A stretch of DNA of 6,930 bases from positions 1 to 6,930 of the forward strand of contig CBDUQP010000160.1 in NCBI GenBank assembly GCA_965369385.1, read 5' to 3'. Both the position numbers and the translations under genes were made by a program. Positions within the stretch are counted from its first letter, which is position 1. Every line of letters begins with the position of its first letter. Below, piece by piece: positions 1 to 5,837 of this stretch. Under the pieces are notes generated by a model. The model had not been told where the DNA came from. It did no database searches and was given only the letters and a program-made list of their open reading frames with translations. The stretch comes from CBDUQP01 sp965369385 (lineage in GTDB: Bacteria; Planctomycetota; Phycisphaerae; SM23-33).

Positions 1-3000
1 AATGCTGCCAGATGCGTCGAAGCTGCCTTCAGGTTCTCTGACGTCTTTTTCAGCCTCAGTGTCAATTCAACCCGTTCCGTCGCCGCGAAGGCCAGAAGCT
101 CCTTCTTGTCTTCGATTGCAGCCTTGGCAATGAGCTTCCCATAGACGTCAATGGCTAATGATAGATCTCTGGCATCAGACAACCGCACGGCTTCAGCGTA
201 CAGCCGAGCACATTCCGATGAAGCTGACGCCATCAGCTCGCGGCGGCGTTGTAACAGGAACCTGCCCCTGATGTCGGAAGCTTTGTCGTAGTCGGTCTCG
301 ATTCGGTACAAGTCAGCGAGTACTTGTGAAGGAGAGACAGTACGTTTGCCATCGTCGGCCAGGACAGCAGTGATCGCGTCAAGATGCCCAGCCATCTGCT
401 GCTTTGTGTACACACTGTCAGAAGGCAATTCCGCCAGCCATCTATTCCACATACCTCGCTGCAACTCGGGGCGAATGCCCATCAGACGCCACAGAGACGT
501 GGCCCAGCGTGCATCCTCAATGATACTGCTGACCGGACGAGCATACCCCATGATCCTCTTGTACGTCCGATAGTGATTTCTATCCTTCTCAAGCAGATCG
601 CCCAGACTTGCGGCCCCCAATATACCAAGGCGTTTCTTGAATCTGGGAAAATGCTTATCGCTCATGGGGCCAATTTCAGCGGCCCCCTTACCATACTGCT
701 GCCAGAGTCGCCCCGCGAGTCTGAGTCGATCCTTTGCATTGAACTCGTTGTGGAGAGCTCTTGCGAAGCCCATCCATTTCCACCAACTTAGTATTGTTCC
801 ATCCCCGGTGCCAATCAGATACTCCGAGGCAATGTGGCGGGCGATTTTCTGACGTAACGTCTTACATACGGGCACACTGCTAAGGCTCGGATGAGCCGCC
901 CACCCGGCCATTTGCGTGAGTTCGGCAGGCGTCCAGTCCTTCCATTCTTGCCGCTTCGCCCAATCTTTAAGAAACGCGAAATGGCTACCCTTCTCAAGGC
1001 GATGCAGGACGCCGGCTATCCACAGCGAGTTTCTACCTCGCAAGCCGGACTTGATATAGGCGTCACGAATTGATGTATTCCACTTGCGTCTTACCTCAGG
1101 CGACATGTCATTGAGGAGACTCTTGCTCAATGCGTCCCATTCCTTGCAATCTACCCACAAGGCAGAGCCTCCTTCAGACAGGAATCTCTGGTTCACAACC
1201 GCCAGGAACTTCATGCGGATATCCTTAGCCAATGGGAGCTTGACCCTCGCAGCGTGCGAGGACCATTGAGCGAACTTGGTGTAGTACTTAGGATCCCAAG
1301 CCTGCCATGCCTTGTTCGCATCCATCCAGTTGGAGGTAAATGCAACAGCTTGATCTCGTCGCGCAGCCACGTGGTCCACTGCCTGCACAAGCCACAACAA
1401 TTCCTTGCCCATCATTTCTTCATTTGCAAATGCTGTGGTGATCTTTTTGAACCAGTGCGAACGTTCGGCTGGCGAGAGAAGGTTCACAGAATACGCCGTG
1501 AACATACCCCATATTCGGGAAGATACTTCCCGTGTGCTCTTCGCATCCTTCAGGAACCTCTCTTCTATGTGGCCAATGATGAGCTTCCTGATGGATCTGG
1601 CTGCCGGAAGCTCCTTCTTGCGATACCACCCGTCCGGCCCTCTTGCATATTGCAGCAAGTCCCTGATATCCATTGGATGCCATGATCGCCATCTCTTCTC
1701 ATTCTTCTCCATCCAAGAGAGGACGAACTTCATGGCCGCTTCCTCGTCATCTGTCAGCGACTTGATTGTCCTCGACGTGTTGATCACATGCCAACGACGG
1801 AGATTCTCTCTTTCATGGAAGGACACCAAAGACGTCCGCCAGATTTCACGATCTTTCTCCGACAGGTCTCTCAACATCGTCGTCGCAATGCCCCAACTCC
1901 CAAGCTTCCCCGTATTGGCCTTCTTCTGCAAATACTCAGACGCCAGATGGTCCCGGAGAAGCACACGAGCAGAAACTCCGTCAACGGAACTGACCGCGGA
2001 CCCTTTGCAGGCATTAGCCAACCTTACAAGCATGCCTGGGGACCATGACTTCCATTCCTCATGATTCTTCATCCACTCTGCCGCGAACACACCTGCATCC
2101 TGCCCGGAAACGAGTCTCAAGATGTCCAGTACGGAGCAGAACTCGTCACCATGCTTCGGACTGTTTTGAAGGGCATCTCGAATGAGGGAACTCCAACCAG
2201 CAGCAAGCAGTCTGAACTTGCCAGGCCACTTCTTCTTCGCGTATGGAACCAGGTTCCCGGCCACTGCTTTGGCTATTCTTAACCAGGCTTCATTGCGAAG
2301 AGACAGGACCGTCTCTTTGGACACAAGAAGTCTACCCACAACATGAGCAGTGATTCTGGCTTTGACTACGCCGGTAAGCGGTCTATTCCTTCGAGTCCAG
2401 TCGGCCAGTACAGCAAGCTCCTCAACATCCCATAGCTGGCAGACAGAGTTCCTGTCCATCCATTGCCCGACATACTCCGGAGCTTCGTCCAGCATCACGG
2501 CCGAAAGGGTCTCGGCGAACTCACAGAACTCCCTGGCATCGACACCTCTGGCTTCAAAGGCGGCTTTGAGAGCGACGATCCACTTCTTGCGATTCGCCAC
2601 AGAGGTATGCTTGAAAAGCGACTTCGTCAACTTGGCCCACGCGTATCCGCTCGTGACTTTCGCCGCGTCAAGATTGTGGACATAGGTCGTCAGGACGTGG
2701 GCAACAATCTTCTCGCGAACGCCTCTCACTGAAAGCGTTTCATTGCGGGATTTGTCAATCGACCATTCGGCCAGCTCGGCCAATTCCTCCGGATGCCAGG
2801 ATTTCCAAGTGTTGTTTTCTTCCACCCAACGTGCCACGAATTTGTTTGCCCTGAAATCATTGAACCAATCCATGGCTGGGTACGCCAGGGCCATCAGCTC
2901 CCCTCCATCCATTGGCTGATTTCTGAAAGCCGACTCCAGCCTCTCCGACCAGAGCTGTCGCTCCCCAGGCACAGCAATCACCTTATACATGGACCACGTA

Positions 3001-4022
3001 AGTCGGGCCCAGCCATATGTTGAGATTCGTCTGGCTGAGTCATCATCCTTCAAGTACGTCAAGAGAATATGCCTCGCGATCTCCTGACGGAAACGATAGG
3101 ACCATGTTGCGTACCTTCTCAGCCCGGCAGCACCATAGTGACCAACCCACGAGCTCAGCCGCGTCAACTCCTCTGGGCTCCACGTCCGCCAGTCCTGCCG
3201 TTTGACTACTCGCTGCTCTGCGAATTTCAATGCAATATCATTGGAAAGCTGCCCCATTGCCTCCAGCAAATCATTGATCTGCTGACCTGTCAGCTTCTCG
3301 TCGAGAAATGCCTGCGATAGCACAATACACCATTGGTCACGCTGAGCCAAGGTCAGGCTACCATTGAGACCTTCCACGATATCCCGCCACACAGCCGGCC
3401 TGATCGCCCGCACGCTATCTTTGGAGGCCAAACACGAGCTCGCAACTGTGTCCGAGAGTCGCAGTTGAACTTGATATCCCCGTTCACCAACTAGGCTTGC
3501 CAGCAAACACCACTGCCCCAGTTCCTCGCCTCTGACAGCCTTGTACTCCTGTGTGCTGCCCCACGACTCTACCAGAGAAGCAGCCTTATCTCGTCTTCCC
3601 AAGTTCCACAACGCCTTGTACACTTTCAGCTTGCCAACCTTCACGCCCGGTACGATCTTGCCGTTCTTAGATAGTATCTGGCTCTCGATAGCCTGCGATA
3701 TCTTCTTGCGAACTTCGCTTGGCACATCTTCACCAATCACGGCAGCGAGTTCTGCCACCTTGGCAATATCAGAGATGCTGTGAGAAGAAACGCCGGCATA
3801 TCGCTTTCCCACGAACCTGGCGAACATCTTGCGATCCCACTTGCGTGGATCCCATTTTGCTCGGGCCTCAGGGTCCCGCAGACGCTTCGCCTCTGCCACA
3901 AGCCCAGCATGGTCCAATGCAGCCCACCCCTTATTAGCATCGGCGCGACTACGCGCATCTGCTTCCTGAACCGAGAACAACAGCAACAACATGATCACGA
4001 GGCTTGAACATGACAGCTTCAT
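1..4022 (-). CDS. Giant secreted Trp-rich tandem-repeat protein, function unknown (3' end outside window)
   Basis: The minus-strand frame beginning at ATG 4022-4020 has no stop for 1340 codons and leaves the window at base 1, so the protein is longer than 1340 residues. I do not recognise the family. Residues 1-23 form a Sec-type signal peptide. Residues 24-153 are a unique segment that includes a WDP motif at W57. Residues 154-1140 hold eight units of about 120-130 residues rich in Trp, Arg, Lys and predicted helix. Residues 1141-1340 are a different helical region, partly TPR-like. No catalytic motif is visible. ATG 4022 is preferred because the signal peptide starts there, a GGG-AAA ribosome binding site lies 7 bases upstream, and the only in-frame alternative before the stop at 4080-4082 is a TTG at 4040. 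A repeat scaffold acting in the periplasm or at the cell surface is inferred. The open frame and repeats are seen directly; the role is unknown. Confidence 0.9.
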   Translation of the reverse strand, partial: MKLSCSSLVIMLLLLFSVQEADARSRADANKGWAALDHAGLVAEAKRLRDPEARAKWDPRKWDRKMFARFVGKRYAGVSSHSISDIAKVAELAAVIGEDVPSEVRKKISQAIESQILSKNGKIVPGVKVGKLKVYKALWNLGRRDKAASLVESWGSTQEYKAVRGEELGQWCLLASLVGERGYQVQLRLSDTVASSCLASKDSVRAIRPAVWRDIVEGLNGSLTLAQRDQWCIVLSQAFLDEKLTGQQINDLLEAMGQLSNDIALKFAEQRVVKRQDWRTWSPEELTRLSSWVGHYGAAGLRRYATWSYRFRQEIARHILLTYLKDDDSARRISTYGWARLTWSMYKVIAVPGERQLWSERLESAFRNQPMDGGELMALAYPAMDWFNDFRANKFVARWVEENNTWKSWHPEELAELAEWSIDKSRNETLSVRGVREKIVAHVLTTYVHNLDAAKVTSGYAWAKLTKSLFKHTSVANRKKWIVALKAAFEARGVDAREFCEFAETLSAVMLDEAPEYVGQWMDRNSVCQLWDVEELAVLADWTRRNRPLTGVVKARITAHVVGRLLVSKETVLSLRNEAWLRIAKAVAGNLVPYAKKKWPGKFRLLAAGWSSLIRDALQNSPKHGDEFCSVLDILRLVSGQDAGVFAAEWMKNHEEWKSWSPGMLVRLANACKGSAVSSVDGVSARVLLRDHLASEYLQKKANTGKLGSWGIATTMLRDLSEKDREIWRTSLVSFHERENLRRWHVINTSRTIKSLTDDEEAAMKFVLSWMEKNEKRWRSWHPMDIRDLLQYARGPDGWYRKKELPAARSIRKLIIGHIEERFLKDAKSTREVSSRIWGMFTAYSVNLLSPAERSHWFKKITTAFANEEMMGKELLWLVQAVDHVAARRDQAVAFTSNWMDANKAWQAWDPKYYTKFAQWSSHAARVKLPLAKDIRMKFLAVVNQRFLSEGGSALWVDCKEWDALSKSLLNDMSPEVRRKWNTSIRDAYIKSGLRGRNSLWIAGVLHRLEKGSHFAFLKDWAKRQEWKDWTPAELTQMAGWAAHPSLSSVPVCKTLRQKIARHIASEYLIGTGDGTILSWWKWMGFARALHNEFNAKDRLRLAGRLWQQYGKGAAEIGPMSDKHFPRFKKRLGILGAASLGDLLEKDRNHYRTYKRIMGYARPVSSIIEDARWATSLWRLMGIRPELQRGMWNRWLAELPSDSVYTKQQMAGHLDAITAVLADDGKRTVSPSQVLADLYRIETDYDKASDIRGRFLLQRRRELMASASSECARLYAEAVRLSDARDLSLAIDVYGKLIAKAAIEDKKELLAFAATERVELTLRLKKTSENLKAASTHLAA
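3..602 (-). other. Non-repeat helical region of the giant protein (residues 1141-1340, continues off window)
   Basis: After the array the Trp core motif is absent. The segment is Arg/Lys-rich and helix-favouring. Residues about 1266-1300 (from ASSECARLYAEAVR to the SLAIDVYGKL stretch) have the A/Y spacing seen in TPR-like helical hairpins. This is a weak resemblance. The region may be a capping or adaptor domain before whatever lies further left. Confidence 0.4.
603..962 (-). repeat. Repeat unit R7 (residues 1021-1140), last recognisable copy
   Basis: W1021, W1027, W1030, PAEL at 1032-1035 and W1041 form the core, with one residue fewer between the first two Trp. R1057, I1060 and H1063 are followed by W1083 (20 after the His). 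The final Trp of the unit has moved, and the sequence then changes character, so this is probably the C-terminal end of the repeat array. Confidence 0.75.
963..1328 (-). repeat. Repeat unit R6 (residues 899-1020)
   Basis: W899, W906, W909, P911 and W920 are present. R936 and F939 keep the second motif, but its His is replaced by V942. W962 and W981 keep the distal Trp pair at a spacing of 19. Confidence 0.8.
1329..1715 (-). repeat. Repeat unit R5 (residues 770-898)
   Basis: W770, W778, W781 and P783 are present, with one extra residue between the first two Trp. R812, I815 and H818 are followed by W838 (20 after the His) and W857. The PEEL position reads PMDI. Confidence 0.8.
1716..2075 (-). 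repeat. Repeat unit R4 (residues 650-769)
   Basis: W650, W657, W660 and P662 are present, but the PEEL motif has drifted to PGML. R686, L689 and H692 are followed by W710 (18 after the His) and W728. Confidence 0.8.
2076..2462 (-). repeat. Repeat unit R3 (residues 521-649)
   Basis: W521 and W531 are kept, the middle Trp is C528, and the core reads VEEL at 533-536 with W542. K554, I557 and H560 precede W580 (20 after the His) and W599. The distal linker to the next unit is about 10 residues longer than in the other copies. Confidence 0.8.
2463..2828 (-). repeat. Repeat unit R2 (residues 399-520), best-formed copy
   Basis: All core positions are present: W399, W406, W409, PEEL at 411-414 and W420. 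They are followed by R436, I439 and H442, then W462 (20 after the His) and W481. This copy is a good query for building a profile of the repeat. Confidence 0.85.
2829..3212 (-). repeat. Repeat unit R1 (residues 271-398)
   Basis: The unit has W278 and W281 followed by PEEL at 283-286. R312-x2-I315-x2-H318 comes next, then W338 (20 after the His) and W358. The first Trp of the core is replaced by R271. The two Trp of the core are followed by LxxLSSW, ending at W292. Confidence 0.8.
3213..3563 (-). repeat. Repeat unit R0 (residues 154-270), degenerate
   Basis: This is the most diverged copy. W154 and the E166-E167-L168 and W171 positions align with the W...PEEL...W core of later units. The usual second and third Trp are replaced (Y160, V163). 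The distal Trp pair is intact at W212 and W231, with spacing of 19. The Arg/His motif is not clear. It was identified by aligning the EEL and Trp-pair spacing to the better copies. Confidence 0.6.
3954..4022 (-). other. Sec signal peptide of the giant protein (residues 1-23)
   Basis: The N-terminus has one Lys at position 2, a hydrophobic core from about residue 8 to 17 (LVIMLLLLFSV), and ends in QEADA, which fits an A-x-A signal peptidase I site after A23. Cys5 lies before the hydrophobic core, so there is no lipobox and a lipoprotein is unlikely. The mature protein should begin at R24 and act outside the cytoplasm. Confidence 0.8.
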
Positions 4023-4029
4023 ATGTGTG

Positions 4030-4035
4030 CCCTTT
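4030..4035 (-). promoter_or_regulatory. Ribosome binding site of the giant gene
   Basis: On the minus strand AAAGGG ends 7 bases before ATG 4022-4020. It is a moderate Shine-Dalgarno match and supports this start over the upstream TTG. Confidence 0.5.
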
Positions 4036-4160
4036 CTCAAGACAATCTGCCGGTACGGCCCTCTTGGGTCCGAATACGTCTATCGCCGGTAGCCATGTGC
4101 TCTGTGACGGCCCCGACGCTTCGGGCTTGCGTAATCACAAATGCCGTACAGAGCATGATT

Positions 4161-4170
4161 ACTAATTAGT
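4161..4170. promoter_or_regulatory. Perfect 10-bp palindrome in an AT-rich island
   Basis: ACTAATTAGT is a perfect palindrome about 140 bases upstream of the giant gene's start, in the most AT-rich stretch of the leader. It could be an operator half-site pair or part of a promoter. It is short and AT-rich, so chance is quite possible. Confidence 0.2.
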
Positions 4171-4309
4171 TTACAGACAAACGACATGCCGTTTCGTAAG
4201 CCTCTTGACCGTAGCCGTTCTCCGACATCGGCACTCCCTGCTGCCCAACTGATCCAACTTGGCTGCACTGCGAGAGGAAGTCATGGCTGCAAGGGGAGCG
4301 AAAGCAATA

Positions 4310-4313
4310 CTAG
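4310..4313. repeat. CTAG flanking the left end (probable target duplication)
   Basis: CTAG directly adjoins the left terminal repeat, and the same four bases adjoin the right one. IS5-group elements are known for 4-bp duplications of the YTAR type. Because CTAG is its own reverse complement, it could equally be the outermost four bases of the inverted repeats. Confidence 0.55.
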
Positions 4314-4327
4314 CAGCCCGTTGAAAA
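4314..4327 (+). repeat. Left terminal inverted repeat of the IS
   Basis: CAGCCCGTTGAAAA matches the reverse complement of the right end at 13 of 14 positions, with the first 12 identical. A third copy occurs at 5412-5425. Confidence 0.85.
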
Positions 4328-4351
4328 TCTCCACAAGTGATGAGCATAAGA

Positions 4352-4380
4352 TTGTTGCTGGAGTTGGGTGATTGTAGAAT
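4352..4380 (+). promoter_or_regulatory. sigma70-like promoter of the IS transposase
   Basis: TTGTTG at 4352-4357 and TAGAAT at 4375-4380 are separated by 17 bases, the ideal spacing. They lie inside the IS just after the left end and place the transcript start about 20 bases before the ATG at 4409. Confidence 0.5.
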
Positions 4381-4396
4381 GGTGCGATAACGTCAT

Positions 4397-4401
4397 GGAG
4401 G
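4397..4401 (+). promoter_or_regulatory. Strong Shine-Dalgarno site of the IS transposase
   Basis: GGAGG lies 7 bases before ATG 4409. This decides for that start rather than the in-frame ATG two codons further on at 4415. Confidence 0.7.
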
Positions 4402-4408
4402 ACGAATT

Positions 4409-5422
4409 ATGTCGATGGGTAAACGTGACAATGAGCGGCAGGCGGAGATGTGGATCGCGGCTACGGAGATGCCGGCTGGGCCGGGGCATCCTTTTTATCG
4501 CAAGCTGAATCAGCTACTGAAGGACCAGGGTTTCGACGCATTTGCCGAAGACAAGTGCCGCAACTTCTACGCGGCAAACAAGGGCCGCCGGAGCATCCCG
4601 CCCGGCGTCTACTTCCGCATGTTACTCATTGGCTACTTCGAGGGCATCGATTCCGAACGCGGCATTGCGTGGCGTTGTGCCGACTCGCGAACACTGGGCG
4701 AATTCCTCGGCTACGGGCCGACTGAACGCACGCCGGACCATTCCAGCCTTTCCATAATTCGCCAGCGGATCGACATCGAGACGCATCAGGAAGTATTCTG
4801 CCGGGTGCTGGAAATGCTGGCGGCCAGCAAGTTGCTCAAGGGCAAGACGCTCGGCGTGGACGCCACTACCCTGGAGGCCAACGCCGCCATGCGCAGCATC
4901 GTTCGCCGCGACACGGGCGAGAGCTACGAAGCTTTCCTTACCAAGCTCGCGCAGGCCAACGGGATCGAGACTCCGACCCGCGAAGACCTCGCCCGCCTCG
5001 ATCGCAAGCGTAAGAAGAAGGGTTCGAACGATGACTGGCACAATCCGAACGATCCCGATGCGAAGATCACGAAGATGAAGGATACCCGCACGCATCTGGC
5101 CCACAAGGCCGAGCATTCCGTCGACCTCGACACCGGCGCGATCGTCGCGGTGACGCTTCAGCCGGCAAACTCGGGCGACACGACAACTATCGATGAGACG
5201 CTGTGCGAGTCAGTCGCGAACCCGGAGGAAGTTAGAGAAACGTCGGCCGGCGAAAACCTTGCAAGCGATGCGATAAGAGAAGTAGTTGCCGACAAGGGAT
5301 ACCACAGTAACGATGTTGTTCTGGGCCTGTCCGATGCGGAGATTCGCAGCTACGTGAGCGAGCCGAAACGCGGGCGAAGAAACTGGCACGACAAGGAGGC
5401 AGAGCGACTATCAGCCCGTTGA
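4409..5422 (+). CDS. IS5-superfamily/IS1182-like transposase, N-terminal fragment (337 aa)
   Basis: The product would cut and paste the surrounding IS by DDE chemistry. Residues about 25-125 resemble the N-terminal DUF772-type domain of these transposases, with signature stretches such as IPPGVYFRMLLIGYFEGID and TPDHSSLSIIRQR. The RNase H-like catalytic domain follows. D151 in LGVDATTLEANA is the likely first acidic residue and D295 in VADKGYHS the second. The DPDAKITKMKDTRTHLAHKAEH stretch (about residues 215-236) is typical. The third acid is not in this fragment: the frame stops at TGA 5420-5422, after EAERLSAR, where relatives continue. Intact relatives, from memory, are about 440-480 residues. 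The fragment keeps a promoter and a ribosome binding site, so it may still be expressed, but it should be inactive alone. Confidence 0.85.
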   Translation: MSMGKRDNERQAEMWIAATEMPAGPGHPFYRKLNQLLKDQGFDAFAEDKCRNFYAANKGRRSIPPGVYFRMLLIGYFEGIDSERGIAWRCADSRTLGEFLGYGPTERTPDHSSLSIIRQRIDIETHQEVFCRVLEMLAASKLLKGKTLGVDATTLEANAAMRSIVRRDTGESYEAFLTKLAQANGIETPTREDLARLDRKRKKKGSNDDWHNPNDPDAKITKMKDTRTHLAHKAEHSVDLDTGAIVAVTLQPANSGDTTTIDETLCESVANPEEVRETSAGENLASDAIREVVADKGYHSNDVVLGLSDAEIRSYVSEPKRGRRNWHDKEAERLSAR

Positions 5423-5425
5423 AAA
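5412..5425 (+). repeat. Internal copy of the IS end, at the transposase break
   Basis: CAGCCCGTTGAAAA here is identical to the left terminal repeat at 4314-4327 and in the same orientation. Including the flank, 5407-5425 matches 4309-4327 at 18 of 19 bases, with CTAT in place of CTAG. The transposase stop TGA 5420-5422 is formed by these bases. It creates a 422-bp unit (5412-5833) bounded by inverted IS ends. Confidence 0.75.
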
Positions 5426-5796
5426 ATGGGTTCCGTAGCGAGCGCGGCAAGCGATTGCTTCGCAAGCGAGGCGAGTTGCTGGAACGCCCGTTCGCTCATT
5501 GTTATGAAACGGGCGCGATGCGTCGAACACACTTGCGAGGGCATCCGAACATTTTGAAACGCGTGCTGATTCACGTAGCCGGCTTCAACCTGAGCCTGCT
5601 CATGCGCAAGTTGTTCGGAATCGGCAAGCCGCGAGCACTCCAGGACGCAATGGGCCGAGTTTTGGGCATATTTGGCGACTTCTGCCGCGTGTTAGCCGCC
5701 ACAAGAAGCCTCATGAAGCAAGTGGCCGCATTGCGCGAAGACTTGGCGAACATAATCCTGCGATCGACCAGCCACCGTCTCACGACGGCAGCATAG
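5419..5796 (+). pseudogene. C-terminal fragment of the same transposase, shifted frame
   Basis: This frame is offset by one base from the upstream fragment. It carries the missing C-terminal part of the catalytic domain: SERGKRLLRKRGELLERPFAH followed by ETGAMRRTHLRGHPNILKR and LLMRKLFGIGKPRALQ. The Glu in LLERPFAH is the probable third catalytic residue. It ends at TAG 5794-5796. The first codons (5419 onward) derive from the IS-end-like sequence at the break, so homology really begins near 5435. The usual QAVYxNRRR-type segment before SERGK is missing. No ribosome binding site precedes it, so independent translation is doubtful. Confidence 0.8.
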
Positions 5797-5819
5797 TCTT
5801 CAACTGAGAAAACACGTAT

Positions 5820-5833
5820 TCTTCAACGGGCTG
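5820..5833 (-). repeat. Right terminal inverted repeat of the IS
   Basis: Read on the minus strand this is CAGCCCGTTGAAGA, which differs from the left end only at the 13th base. An 8-base subterminal direct repeat, TCTTCAAC, occurs at 5797-5804 and 5820-5827. Confidence 0.85.
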
Positions 5834-5837
5834 CTAG
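5834..5837. repeat. CTAG flanking the right end (probable target duplication)
   Basis: This is the partner of the left CTAG. It also marks the point where the second transposase fossil stops. Confidence 0.55.

Larger units (their letters stand above)
4023..4309. other. Noncoding leader region between the giant gene and the IS
   Basis: No convincing gene is present on either strand. The short minus-strand ORF at 4080-4268 shows no recognisable family and no good ribosome binding site. The region is the likely promoter and 5' leader of the giant gene. It contains an AT-rich stretch around 4155-4180 and a 5-bp GC hairpin at 4112-4125 (CCCGA/TCGGG with a 4-base loop). No clear -35/-10 pair directed at the giant gene was found. 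Confidence 0.5.
4314..5833 (+). mobile_element. IS5-superfamily/IS1182-like insertion sequence, about 1.52 kb, transposase broken
   Basis: The ends CAGCCCGTTGAA at 4314-4325 and TTCAACGGGCTG at 5822-5833 are perfect 12-bp inverted repeats. Both are flanked outside by CTAG. Between them lie a promoter, a ribosome binding site and a transposase of the type with an N-terminal DUF772-like domain and a DDE_Tnp_1-like catalytic domain, read on the plus strand. The length suits a single-gene IS of this superfamily. The element cannot encode one full transposase because of a stop at 5420-5422, and it carries an extra internal copy of its end at that point. It interrupts an older transposase fossil on its right side. 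Confidence 0.85.

Noticed and set aside
1405..2064. Plus-strand ORF of 219 residues and several smaller plus-strand ORFs across 346-4007
   Set aside because: They overlap the 1340-codon minus-strand frame completely, show no family likeness or ribosome binding site, and are explained as antisense shadows of it.
603..3563. Alternating repeat lengths (118, 128, 122, 129, 121, 128, 121 residues) as a sign of a two-unit super-repeat
   Set aside because: The extra length falls in different parts of the long units: before the His motif in R1 and R5, but in the distal linker in R3. The alternation is therefore probably coincidental.
4112..4125. Hairpin CCCGA/TCGGG as a terminator or riboswitch
   Set aside because: The stem is only five pairs, no T-run follows on either strand, and no conserved riboswitch elements are visible.
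4080..4268. Minus-strand 62-residue ORF upstream of the giant gene
   Set aside because: It has no recognisable motif and no good ribosome binding site, and its length is common by chance in such sequence.
4622..5116. Minus-strand ORF of 164 residues inside the IS
   Set aside because: It is antisense to a clearly recognisable transposase and has no protein-like motifs.
5408..5436. Programmed -1 frameshift joining the two transposase fragments
   Set aside because: No canonical slippery heptamer precedes the TGA in the zero frame; the A-run lies after the stop. The joined product would also lack a conserved segment, and the break coincides with an inserted-looking IS-end sequence.
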